Shown: piece by piece, positions 16,002 through 23,778 of the stretch
Layout: every line of letters begins with the position of its first letter
Numbering within the stretch: position 1 is the first letter of the stretch
DNA from: Methanomassiliicoccales archaeon
GTDB lineage: Archaea; Thermoplasmatota; Thermoplasmata; Methanomassiliicoccales; UBA472
Direction: 5' to 3'
Length of the DNA stretch: 33,218 nt
NCBI GenBank assembly: GCA_026394375.1
Contig: JAPKYJ010000015.1
Span: 79,265-112,482, forward strand
Made by a program: the position numbers and the translations under genes
The notes under the pieces: generated by a model
The model's database searches: none
What the model saw: only the letters and a program-made list of their open reading frames with translations
What the model was told of the DNA's origin: nothing

Positions 16002-16162
16002 GCCTCCAGAGCTTGCTGCTCGTCCATCGCGGCGATCTCGTTCCTCAGCGCCCTCAGGAGCAGGGAGCGGGCGTAGACGGACGGCGGCAAAGCCATCCGC
16101 TTGGCCATGTCTTTGAGCTCCTGGAGGTCTTTCTCGTCAAGCATTATGGTCAGTCCCTTCAT
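15998..16162 (-). CDS. Ribbon-helix-helix (CopG-like) regulator
   Basis: A 54-residue protein, MKGLTIMLDEKDLQELKDMA followed by LPPSVYARSLLLRALRNEI. The pattern is a short beta strand (KGLTIML) and two helices, as in Arc/CopG proteins that bind DNA as dimers through the strand. It is translated into the next gene by an ATGA overlap and is divergent from a second ribbon-helix-helix gene at 16256. It probably represses the leftmost operon through the palindromes at 16175-16226. Confidence 0.7.
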   Translation of the reverse strand: MKGLTIMLDEKDLQELKDMAKRMALPPSVYARSLLLRALRNEIAAMDEQQALEA

Positions 16163-16174
16163 GTGTTCACCATA

Positions 16175-16264
16175 TTAGGCATTCCCTAACCATGCCTAAC
16201 ATTGTCGTATATTAGCGTATACGCTATTAAGCCTTCCTATGGCAATTTGCCCGACATGGTTAGG
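16175..16264. promoter_or_regulatory. Divergent operator region with nested palindromes
   Basis: Between the two divergent ribbon-helix-helix genes are TTAGGCAT (16175-16182) with its inverse ATGCCTAA (16192-16199), and a perfect 14-bp palindrome TAGCGTATACGCTA (16213-16226). CCTAACCATG at 16185-16194 is inverted as CATGGTTAGG at 16255-16264, over the second start codon. GTATATTA just left of the 14-mer is a TATA candidate for the plus-strand gene. Symmetric short sites are what ribbon-helix-helix dimers bind. Confidence 0.55.
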
Positions 16265-16402
16265 CAAAGGGAGAAGCTGACCGTCACGGTTCCACAGGAG
16301 CTAATCGATTGGCTGGATGAGATGGTGAAGAAGAGGGTATTCGCAAGCAGATCCCACGGGGTGGAGCTCTGTATCATGGAGTACAGGGAGAGGCACGGCT
16401 AG
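16256..16402 (+). CDS. Ribbon-helix-helix (CopG/MetJ-like) protein
   Basis: A 48-residue protein. RQREKLTVTVPQELIDWLDEMVKK forms the strand and first helix, and SRSHGVELCIMEYRERH the second helix. It is the common size of archaeal plasmid and virus regulators. The start is the ATG at 16256, not the frame opening at 16202, which would place 18 residues across the operator. It is followed by two membrane-protein genes in the same direction. Confidence 0.75.
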   Translation: MVRQREKLTVTVPQELIDWLDEMVKKRVFASRSHGVELCIMEYRERHG

Positions 16403-16413
16403 AAGGTAAAATT

Positions 16414-16764
16414 GTGACCTCAGGCCTCGAAGGACTGGTAGTGGTTGCCGCTTCTACTTCTGGTGCCGCGATCTACCTAATCTCCCAGCTCAAGCGTTTG
16501 AGCAACGTGCAGCCTCAAGGACAAGTCGTCTTTTCCCCGGGTCGGTCACTCCAATTGATGTTCTTTGCGGCAGGCCTCTTGGCGTTCCTCACCATAGGGG
16601 CAGCAATACCCCTCGTTTGGGATCAACCCGAGAATCCTCTGCTGGAGCTGCTCGCTTACCTAGCCTTTTTCGCTCTATTGTTGACAGTTGTATCGATTGT
16701 CTATCTGGCCAGGAACTGGAAGGACCTGGTTGATCGGAGGGAAGAAGAAGATGACAAGCGCTGA
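16414..16764 (+). CDS. Membrane protein, three helices, function unknown
   Basis: A 116-residue protein with GTG start and AAGGT just upstream. Hydrophobic segments lie near residues 5-24, 47-66 and 76-97, and the end is very charged (RREEEDDKR). No family recognised. It overlaps the next gene by 14 bases, so the two are made together and may form a complex. Confidence 0.6.
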   Translation: MTSGLEGLVVVAASTSGAAIYLISQLKRLSNVQPQGQVVFSPGRSLQLMFFAAGLLAFLTIGAAIPLVWDQPENPLLELLAYLAFFALLLTVVSIVYLARNWKDLVDRREEEDDKR

Positions 16765-17095
16765 GGGGCTTGCCGCAGTCAGCACCGGATTCGCTGGACT
16801 TGCCCTTGTTTCCAATCTTCTCATGTCGTACTTCATTGAGAGGGCCAAGGAGAAGGTTGGCAAGCACAGATGGCAACAGTACGGAGATACCGCGTTCTTC
16901 CTGGCGGTTTGCAGCCTGTTCAACATAGCTGCGGGGGTCCTAGGAGCGCTGGGGATCGCACTACTCACAGGCGGATGGATCAATGATGCAGGTGCTTCCG
17001 TGATAGCAGCCATTGTTATCGGTCTTGGGGGATTAGGCACGCTGATGGCATTCACCTCGATTTTTAGGCACCTGGAATTGAAACATGGTATGTAA
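16751..17095 (+). CDS. Membrane protein, partner of the preceding gene
   Basis: A 114-residue protein starting MTSAEGLAAVSTGFAGLA. Helices lie near residues 5-28, 45-70 and 78-103, with a charged stretch IERAKEKVGKHRWQQYGD between the first two. ATG 16751 lies inside the end of the upstream gene, preceded by GGAGGGAAGAAGAAG. A longer frame from 16688 is out of place within that gene. The family is unknown. The pair is under the same promoter as the ribbon-helix-helix gene. Confidence 0.6.
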   Translation: MTSAEGLAAVSTGFAGLALVSNLLMSYFIERAKEKVGKHRWQQYGDTAFFLAVCSLFNIAAGVLGALGIALLTGGWINDAGASVIAAIVIGLGGLGTLMAFTSIFRHLELKHGM

Positions 17096-17282
17096 TGCAT
17101 TCCTCCTGGAATACGAGGCCTCCGGAGCTCGCGCCTGCAGTTACCGCTTGCAGACCTGCCCCCAGCCTTCATAGGCTTCCATGACGATTTGGTTGTCTGT
17201 GAGTCTAGGAAGGTGACTTGATAGACTCGCTGAGAACGTGAATCCTGTCTCGTCTCTTCTAAGGCTTGTTTATTGAGATAAT

Positions 17283-18143
17283 TCATGGCTTCTTTCTAAT
17301 CTTCAATTGAGGTTTCATGATACCCAGGTTTGCCTCCGAAGCGATTTTGAAAACGGCATCGATCGTCATGCACAAGGTGACAAGGCCTAGAGTAGTATAG
17401 CGAATATCTGCAATCTGTGCCTTTGTTAGAGGTTTTCGTTTACCTGGATATGGATGAAAGTTCATGATGACCTCATTTCCCGACACAAAAAAATCTCTAT
17501 GGGCGATCCAATTACGGAGTTCTACGACCCCCAATGGGAATCCCTTGTCTGCCGACATGCTTCTTACAAAATCACGGATTTCCCTTTTATCATTCTTGGA
17601 TAAGACGCGGTGCTTCCTCCGTAAGTCCAGTTTCTTCTGAATTTGGTCGATGCCATGGCGAATGGATCTCTGTTTCTTTTCCTTATTCAGCTGCGCTTCA
17701 GAATATCCTAGCGCTTCACCATCTGTTTTTCGAACAAGCCAATTTAATCGGAGTAAGGTCGGCCGTAGGATGAATTCAAGATCGTGAGCAACCAGCAATA
17801 ATTCGAGCAGTGATGGATCACCCCCATTCATTCCTATTTCGTTGAGGATTTCATGGGCATTTGCCATTACTTTCACGTCTTCATAAATGGAAGGCTCGAC
17901 AAATGTTCCCTTGAAGCTGAGATTCTTTCTGATTGCTCTCTTCTCTTGGATAGTGACATTTCTATAGAGCTCACAACTCATTTTTGACACTGCAATAAAC
18001 AGTCTGTCCCATTCACCAAGGTCAGCAGAACCTTCATTAAGGTCTCGGTAATAGACGAAAGCAAAATCCGCGAGTCTATCTGGATTATTCTTCACCAACT
18101 CTAGGATTTTCTTATATTCATCCTGCGAATTCCAGAATACCAC
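17283..18143 (-). CDS. HEPN-like protein with RNxxxH motif
   Basis: A 286-residue, mostly helical protein. Its C-terminal half contains VVELRNWIAHRDFFVSG, an R-x4-H motif (R210 to H215) with a polar residue after the arginine. This is the ribonuclease signature of HEPN proteins found in toxin-antitoxin and abortive infection systems. The context is a mobile island, and the gene is alone on the minus strand. The rest of the protein shows no family I recognise, and the fold is inferred from the motif only. Lower GC than the core genes. Confidence 0.5.
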   Translation of the reverse strand: MVFWNSQDEYKKILELVKNNPDRLADFAFVYYRDLNEGSADLGEWDRLFIAVSKMSCELYRNVTIQEKRAIRKNLSFKGTFVEPSIYEDVKVMANAHEILNEIGMNGGDPSLLELLLVAHDLEFILRPTLLRLNWLVRKTDGEALGYSEAQLNKEKKQRSIRHGIDQIQKKLDLRRKHRVLSKNDKREIRDFVRSMSADKGFPLGVVELRNWIAHRDFFVSGNEVIMNFHPYPGKRKPLTKAQIADIRYTTLGLVTLCMTIDAVFKIASEANLGIMKPQLKIRKKP

Positions 18144-18301
18144 AGAATCACATTGCCCAGGTGGATAATGAATCCTCTATTCCTCTCAGCTGTCTTCCAG
18201 TGGATTCTCAAAATTGCGTTTGGGGTCAACCTGCTTGGCTAATATTTATCGAGGATGTCAGCCATTGAGCTAATTGCAGACGCTGCTGGATGCCACTTCA
18301 T

Positions 18302-19420
18302 ATGACTGCATACAAGACTCAGCACTACTTGCCGATGTTCTACATTCGTCGCTTCTCCAGCGATGGGACTGGTCTCTTCCTTCTTTGCGTCGATCAGGGA
18401 ACCATCATAAGAAGGAACCTCAGAGCTGTTGGCTCCGAGCACTACTTTTATGCCGATAAGGAGAATGCAAAGGACTTTGAAACGATAATGTCAGCCATTG
18501 AGAAGAGTCATTCAGAGATATTGGACAAGATAGACGAGGTCAAGGGTTTCGACCGACTCGACGAGAACGACTGGCCTGAGCTGTTGCGCTTTGTCCTTCT
18601 GTGCTCAAGAAGAACCAAGGCATCCAAGATGGAAGCTGAGTCCATCATGAATACCATCATGGCTGCTATGAAGCCAGATATAATGATGTCGCTGCGGTCG
18701 CAGGGCGTTCCCATCTCCGACGTACACAGCATCCGTGTGCAACTCAAGCACGCCGACAGCACTGGCATTCTCGTGGCGCTCGGAGAAGGTCCGCTCTTGA
18801 TATCTGACTTGGCGGTGGCGCTCGTGCGCAACGCGACCGATATTCCATTTATCTGTGGGGATTCACCTGTAGTCTTGTACAATCAAGTCATCCCAACGAT
18901 GACCGCACTGCAGTCACCCGGATTAATGATTCTTTTTCCAATCAGCGAAGAAATGTCAATTCTCTTCTTTGACAAGGAGCTGTACCGGCTCAAGATTCAG
19001 GGCAATGGAATCATCCGCATCGACAAGACAAGCGACGTTGACGAATTGAACAGGCTCCAGATTGTAAATTGCCTTGACTACATCATGTTCTCAAAGGCGT
19101 CAATGACGGCCTACTTGAAGAATCTCTCAAGCAGGCAATTGCGATCATCCATCGAGCAACCACGCACTGAATGCATCATGAGAAAGGAGGAGAATGGCGC
19201 TCAGACGTACCTCAAGACGACTGGCAGACATAGTCAATTCAGGGCGCACTTGTCATTCGTCCGCGTCGACGTTGGCCATGCTAGGCTTCTGCGCTTACAA
19301 GCCGCGGATCTTGCCTTAAGGCCACTCAGTCGTGAAGTCCTCGTAAGGAGTCCTGAGATATCTCGTGCTGTTAGGGAGTCAGAAGAGAAATTCATTGCTT
19401 CGCCATGTTCACGAGAATAG
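18302..19420 (+). CDS. DUF4238 domain protein
   Basis: The N-terminus MTAYKTQHYLPMFYIRRFSSDG, then VGSEHYFYADKENAKDFE, has the QHY(L/V)P-x-FY-L/I-R-x-F pattern of DUF4238. A later segment FICGDSPVV with ILFPISEEMSILFF also fits that family. DUF4238 proteins are common in prophages and islands and their role is unknown. I use the ATG at 18302; one at 18290 adds MPLH. TAATATTTATC at about 18240-18250 is the likely TATA box. The last 70 residues are less conserved and richer in arginine. Confidence 0.75.
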   Translation: MTAYKTQHYLPMFYIRRFSSDGTGLFLLCVDQGTIIRRNLRAVGSEHYFYADKENAKDFETIMSAIEKSHSEILDKIDEVKGFDRLDENDWPELLRFVLLCSRRTKASKMEAESIMNTIMAAMKPDIMMSLRSQGVPISDVHSIRVQLKHADSTGILVALGEGPLLISDLAVALVRNATDIPFICGDSPVVLYNQVIPTMTALQSPGLMILFPISEEMSILFFDKELYRLKIQGNGIIRIDKTSDVDELNRLQIVNCLDYIMFSKASMTAYLKNLSSRQLRSSIEQPRTECIMRKEENGAQTYLKTTGRHSQFRAHLSFVRVDVGHARLLRLQAADLALRPLSREVLVRSPEISRAVRESEEKFIASPCSRE

Positions 19421-19708
19421 ACCTCCTCTCCTCTGGAACTCCGGCCGCCGATCGTGTCTTTCCCGCTGGCACTAACTCAAGGATTGGTAGCCAGGCCCCA
19501 ATTCCGAGGCCTCCCGGGCACGCGATTCCCTGACTTTCGGCCTCGGGAGCTCATCGGCGAGGATCCGGATGTCGACCAGGGAAATTCCTAGCAGTACTGA
19601 AGGCCGCCGGGGGTCGCCAACTGCCAAAATGGCGGAGAACCTCAAAGCCATCGGCCGAGGCTCGAGAGGCTGCAGGACGCATCGAAGCAGGCATCTAGCA
19701 GCAAATCA
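19421..19708. other. Gene-free spacer, GC-rich
   Basis: No reading frame here has a convincing start or codon pattern. The composition is GC-rich unlike the flanking AT-richer genes. On the minus strand one stretch reads as fairly continuous coding-like sequence without a start, so it may be a relic of a lost gene. Confidence 0.4.
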
Positions 19709-20605
19709 CTAGCTTCTCCACAAGCCATACGCTTTGGATTCCTCAATCTCAAGTATGGTCATGCTGAGCAACATCAAGACGAGGGCTGGATCGCGGAACT
19801 CATCATGGTTGAAAGGATGCCCGTACCATTCTCTCTTTTCGACCCAGAAATGGTGGAGGCGATGCCTGTACTTGACAATGAAATCGACCAAGCCGTCGAC
19901 GTCTATGTTGAGCCTCAACGAAACGAAGAGCGGTGCGATTCTCGATTCGAAGTCGGGGTTCCCCCTAATCACTTTCAGAACGGAGTCTGAGCATAGCCGC
20001 AAATCGTTCGACGCCTTCATCGCCCCCTCCACGTCTTTGGTCTTCCCTTCACCGAAGAGGCCTTCCAGAACGTAGTAAAAATCCTGGAAGGCGTTGATGT
20101 ATCTCCGTGCGAGGAACTCGTTCCTTCCCTCTCTGAAGAAGGCGAGCGGGATTTCGATTCTCCATATTCTTGTTAGGTCCCCGTCAATGAATGACCTCCG
20201 GACTCTACGCAGCGGTTCTTCCGGTTCTCTCTTGGTGAACTTGACATTGTTTACGGTGAGCTTCCGTTTCTCCTCCTCGTTGTCTGGGAGCCACTCCTGG
20301 GTTATGTCATCATAGTGGACTCGCTGGACTCCATTTAATGTCAGCGCAGATTCGACCGTATGAAAGAGATTGAGAATCCGCGCATAGCGCTCGGGGTCCC
20401 CACCAATATCCAGACGGCTATGGTCCCCGTTGATTTCTAACTTGGGCGTTTCAGCGGGATCTGTCATCTCATATTCGATGCTCAGTCTAGTGAACACGCC
20501 CCTGTCGTCTCCTCCGAGGGTTATCAGGAATTCCTCAACTTTCTTGAATGCCATCGGGCCAACATAAGTCCTCGAAGTGACCCCACAGGAATATTTCACT
20601 CGCAT
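19709..20605 (-). CDS. Uncharacterised protein with RHxxxH motif
   Basis: A 298-residue protein. The N-terminal half is beta-rich (LSIEYEMTD, LEINGDHSRLDIGGD). The second half is helical with ARRYINAFQDFYYVLEGLFGEGKTKDVE and VDFIVKYRHRLHHFWVEKREWYGHP. The R247-x4-H252 motif RHRLHH resembles the HEPN signature, and the preceding AFxDFYxxLEGL helix fits a HEPN-like bundle. This is weaker than for the gene at 21935 but similar in kind. No family recognised. Transcribed alone toward the gene-free spacer. Confidence 0.45.
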   Translation of the reverse strand: MRVKYSCGVTSRTYVGPMAFKKVEEFLITLGGDDRGVFTRLSIEYEMTDPAETPKLEINGDHSRLDIGGDPERYARILNLFHTVESALTLNGVQRVHYDDITQEWLPDNEEEKRKLTVNNVKFTKREPEEPLRRVRRSFIDGDLTRIWRIEIPLAFFREGRNEFLARRYINAFQDFYYVLEGLFGEGKTKDVEGAMKASNDLRLCSDSVLKVIRGNPDFESRIAPLFVSLRLNIDVDGLVDFIVKYRHRLHHFWVEKREWYGHPFNHDEFRDPALVLMLLSMTILEIEESKAYGLWRS

Positions 20606-20674
20606 CTCCAGTTCCTCCTCAGGCGTGAAACCATCGGAACTTGAATTGGCTGACCGCGGCGAATAGCCTATCGG

Positions 20675-20720
20675 TCAAGGCCCAAGCGCCCGCTCGAGTT
20701 CCTCCTCGGCGAGGCTTCCG
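20675..20720 (-). pseudogene. Tyrosine recombinase, last residues only
   Basis: On the minus strand the frame ending at 20675 reads SLAEEELERALGP then stop. The intact recombinase at 25378 ends GGLAEEELERAFM. The DNA is also alike (CTCGAGTTCCTC then TCGGC). Upstream homology disappears. It is the scar of a recombinase gene whose remainder was deleted, next to the AT-rich nuclease gene. Confidence 0.6.
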
Positions 20721-20760
20721 GTGCTCTTGGCAGGCGGCCAGTTTGTAACCTATTGCACTG

Positions 20761-21726
20761 CTATAGTGGATCAAGCGGAGCAGAACCACAGATGGATCTG
20801 ATGTTGCCAGTGACTCGCTCAAGAGATTCCTCAAGGGAGGCGTAATTCAGAATGTGAATCCTATTGACAGGAGACCCTCTGATAATGTCGTGTGCTGCCT
20901 CCTTATCTAAACCTTGATAATTCTTCAACCAGTCTTCGACCTCCGTCGATAAATACACTGGGTCTGCTTCATTGACTTTATCCATGTAGGTGAATTGGTC
21001 ATGCGTCTGGCTCCTGTTCAGACATATCCCGGGTACTTCCTCAGCGAGATCCATAATGTCTATTGAATTTTCTATCTCTTCCAAAGTGACCTCATCTCGA
21101 AGGATAGACAAGGGTGCTGTTGTAACGATTATAGGAATCGTTAGCGTCGAAAAAGGAAAGACTCCAATTCTTTTCTTATTCGAAATCTTCTGATTGAGCA
21201 TAAAGGAATTAATCCCTATTCCGATTCTATGTATATTGATCGAGGCATAACTCACTTGACTAACTGCTTCTCGAATGACGTTGGGGTTGGAATCACTCTG
21301 GGTCACATCTAGACCAGAATCCGCGATTGGGAGTCCGAAAAGATTTTCGGAGCCCAATAAATATTCCAACTTTGGATTGAACAATTCCCTATTCTTTCTT
21401 CCCCGCGGAGCCTCGATAAAATATGAGAAAAGCATGTTGGAGCCCACATTTCTATATGAATGTGCATATTCATTAAATTTAAAGAAAAACCATTTCTGGT
21501 TTCTATCTTTATATTTACATTCTATAACATAATTAACCATTACCGATGCAGACCTAGAAATCGGATAATTCTGGGAGAACCAGCAGTCGTTAGAAAAAGT
21601 CTTTCCATCTCTCTCGTATTCATAGTCTCCATGATCTTGCAAGTTGAATTTGGCCATTTTCTTTATTACGGATGCTTCCAAAGGAATACCTGACTTCAAG
21701 ATTATGGATTTAAGGTTCTTCGTCAT
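20761..21726 (-). CDS. Predicted PD-(D/E)xK nuclease, restriction-like
   Basis: A 321-residue protein from AT-rich DNA. The N-terminal region has E17 (GIPLEASVIKKM), then GDYEYERDGKTFSNDCWF with D47, then YVIECKYKD with E69 and K71. This E...D...ExK order is the catalytic core of restriction-endonuclease-like PD-(D/E)xK proteins, and IECK is its most typical form. The rest is unassigned and could be the target-recognition or partner domain. No methyltransferase gene lies near, so it is not an ordinary restriction-modification pair. It begins just after a stretch rich in A/T, and its end abuts the recombinase scar at 20675. Confidence 0.6.
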   Translation of the reverse strand: MTKNLKSIILKSGIPLEASVIKKMAKFNLQDHGDYEYERDGKTFSNDCWFSQNYPISRSASVMVNYVIECKYKDRNQKWFFFKFNEYAHSYRNVGSNMLFSYFIEAPRGRKNRELFNPKLEYLLGSENLFGLPIADSGLDVTQSDSNPNVIREAVSQVSYASINIHRIGIGINSFMLNQKISNKKRIGVFPFSTLTIPIIVTTAPLSILRDEVTLEEIENSIDIMDLAEEVPGICLNRSQTHDQFTYMDKVNEADPVYLSTEVEDWLKNYQGLDKEAAHDIIRGSPVNRIHILNYASLEESLERVTGNIRSICGSAPLDPL

Positions 21727-21934
21727 CTTGCTTCAATTTTACATGGATAACTGGCTAATAATGATATTCCTGCTTCTTCCACAATATGACCTGCGGAGGA
21801 GAACGATCGACCGATATCGTCCCACTAATTCTTTCTTACCTCTAGCTCCTCCTCAGCGATTCGGACTATCGCAGGCCTGGAGTAGCTGCTTGCTCTTCTT
21901 CAGCCAGGCCTCCAGCATAATGGACACCAGTACG

Positions 21935-22567
21935 CTAGAATCCTTCGTCTAGCCATGTGCAGAAGACCTCTATCACCCCAAGGAGGTCGGGCGCGGCCGC
22001 TACAATGCCAAGATTCAGGTCATAATCCCACGGCTCTAGAGTGCAATCTGGATATCTCGTGCTTTGGTCATGCGTCCTCGCGATGAGCCCGAGCAGCGTT
22101 AGGAAGCCGTACATGGTCATCCGGTTCGTGAAGTCCTCAGGCTCGATCTCAGCCATTATCCCTCCGGGCAAGTCTTCGACCTTGATCTCTCCATAATTGG
22201 AGATTAGCTGTTCGAAGTCGTCTTTAGCTAACAGGGCGCACTTGTGCTTGATTTCGTTCAGTCTTCTGATGTGTTCACCAAGCCTGGTGACATCCGCCTC
22301 ACGGCCGTCGATCACTTCTTTCTGGGTCTTTTCGAGAGAGTGCTTGAGGATGGCAAGGAAGTCGTGGCTCTTCATATCCGAGAGGGTGAGACCCATGCGC
22401 TCTCCTAGCAACAGATATGCCTTTATTGCCTTCTCAGCTGCCTGGCAAAGGTGATAGGTCCCGGCTGCATGCAGTCCCGCCCCATGCAGCAATCTCGACG
22501 CCTTGGCATCGAGCCTAACGCACTTGATGAGTTCAGCTGCATATGTTACTTCGGCGTCCGCGGTCAT
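21935..22567 (-). CDS. HEPN domain protein
   Basis: About 210 residues. AGTYHLCQAAEKAIKAYLLLGERMG is a textbook HEPN helix (A-x-x-QAAEKA-x-KA), followed by KSHDFLAILKHSLEK and RRLNEIKHKC with an R-x5-H motif (about R102 to H108). HEPN proteins of mobile elements are often RNases, paired with MNT-type nucleotidyltransferases. No such partner is adjacent, although a nucleotidyltransferase lies at 26275. The ATG at 22567 follows TATATGC (about 22589-22600) at the TATA distance. A frame opening at 22693 would cross the promoter and the recombinase scar. Confidence 0.72.
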   Translation of the reverse strand: MTADAEVTYAAELIKCVRLDAKASRLLHGAGLHAAGTYHLCQAAEKAIKAYLLLGERMGLTLSDMKSHDFLAILKHSLEKTQKEVIDGREADVTRLGEHIRRLNEIKHKCALLAKDDFEQLISNYGEIKVEDLPGGIMAEIEPEDFTNRMTMYGFLTLLGLIARTHDQSTRYPDCTLEPWDYDLNLGIVAAAPDLLGVIEVFCTWLDEGF

Positions 22568-22685
22568 CGTCTTCAAAGTCAGCCAATGCATATAAGCAAT
22601 TTGCGCTGGCCAGTCCCCAGTGCACCGCCCATTCCCGTCCTTCCAGAAAACGGCTCGAATTGCGATATGGTGCCTTGCTTGAGCT

Positions 22686-22832
22686 TCAGACACCGAACCT
22701 CGTCGCGTCCCGATACGTCCTCGAGCGCTGCCGAATGTTCAGGTGGAGGTATATCTGCGTCGTTTCGATGTCCTCGTGGCCTAGGTCTTTCCGGACGGCC
22801 TCGAGCTTGATTCCTTTGTCTGACTGCCATTG
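22686..22832 (-). pseudogene. Tyrosine recombinase, C-terminal remnant
   Basis: The minus-strand frame reads GIKLEAVRKDLGHEDIETTQIYLHL, ending RDATRFGV and stop. LGHEDIETTQIYLH is the conserved C-terminal box with the second histidine region and the catalytic tyrosine of tyrosine recombinases. Upstream the frame hits a stop at about 22845 and no further homology is seen, so only the last 49 residues survive. It is of a different subfamily from the remnant at 15442 and from the gene at 25378. Confidence 0.8.
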
Positions 22833-22978
22833 ATCACCTCAAACGGAGGGTTCGAATCTTGTGCTGTATGATGGGCTCTTGGAGAACACCGAGACGCACG
22901 TCCAAGAACGGGCAATGAACGCGGTGGAGGCCATTCGGAAATGGAGACTGAGGTCGAATAACTTCCTATGCGAAGCTT

Positions 22979-23401
22979 TCAGGGTTCAAGGGGCACTCGG
23001 TCATGTGACGCAACCTCGGTCATGTATTGCCCATCGCAGATCCACACCTGTGGATGAGCCCCCCCAATTCCAATCAACTGCTCTCGCCTTTCTAGGATTA
23101 CCGCCATTATCGACTTGTTTGCATTTATCGCGATAACGACGATCACTAGGTGCTTCCCATCCTTGAGCGCCTTTTTATAACTATCGAGTTTCTCAGGAAG
23201 GAGAAACCCCGAGAGAGTCTCGAAAAACTCCATGCCAGTCTTGCCCCTATGCCCAAGATTGATTCTGACATATGGAATTTCTTGGTTTGTGTGCTCAACA
23301 ATCGGATTCTCCACTATTTCAGCGTGGAATACCTTCTTCAGGTACTTTCGTCTTGTCCGTTCAATCCTCATCATTAGTGCAATTTGCGCGTCTTGATTCA
23401 T
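22979..23401 (-). CDS. Uncharacterised protein
   Basis: A 140-residue protein starting MNQDAQIALMMRIERTRRKYLKK, with a beta-rich middle (HLVIVVIAINANKSIMAVILERR) and IGIGGAHPQVWICDGQYM near the end. The middle strands resemble an alpha/beta fold but I see no diagnostic motif. Possible coding status is supported by length and by its ATG. It is alone on the minus strand. Confidence 0.4.
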   Translation of the reverse strand: MNQDAQIALMMRIERTRRKYLKKVFHAEIVENPIVEHTNQEIPYVRINLGHRGKTGMEFFETLSGFLLPEKLDSYKKALKDGKHLVIVVIAINANKSIMAVILERREQLIGIGGAHPQVWICDGQYMTEVASHDRVPLEP

Positions 23402-23426
23402 AGAGTTGGTTCAGGAGGGCGGGGTT

Positions 23427-23540
23427 ATGAAACTTGGCGTGAGAATCTCAAGAATAGATTCATATGGTGACTTGGTCGCTAGAGAATGGAGTATCTTTCA
23501 TCTCAGTTCAATGATTAGGGGCTGTGGATTTGGAGTCTAA
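23427..23540 (+). CDS. Possible small protein (37 residues)
   Basis: ATG at 23427 is preceded by AGGAGG with an 8-base spacing, the best Shine-Dalgarno in the island. It encodes MKLGVRISRIDSYGDLVARE followed by a short hydrophobic tail. No homology recognised and no promoter is obvious. Too short to be sure it is a gene. Confidence 0.25.
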   Translation: MKLGVRISRIDSYGDLVAREWSIFHLSSMIRGCGFGV

Positions 23541-23778
23541 GACATCTGCACCCTTACTTCCTTGTCCTCATTATGGACCTCTTATCCAACTTCGGCTAAA
23601 GCTTAAGGTCGAGGGAATCTGATGCGGCACGACCCAGGACCAACGATCGCGCGTCCCATGACCGATGAAATGCTGAGCCTTCTATAGCGCTCTCCCGCTT
23701 CATCGGCGGAAGGGGATTGAGCAGGGGTGGGTCTTCAGAGAAGAGAAGAGCGCTGAATCCCAAAGGCAACTTTCGGGT
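23541..23778. other. Gene-free spacer before the TGT-like gene end
   Basis: About 240 bases with no supported gene on either strand. Stop codons interrupt all frames. Confidence 0.5.

Noticed and set aside
22851-22861. GGGTTCGAATC, like a tRNA T arm, near the recombinase remnant
   Set aside because: Eleven bases match the tRNA-Lys T loop but the paired stem is missing and the 3' side differs. It may be chance or a very old att relic.
22861-23136. Plus-strand frame starting with LYDGLLENTETHVQERAMN
   Set aside because: It overlaps the minus-strand gene at 22979, has no promoter or ribosome site, and loses protein-like character after residue 45.
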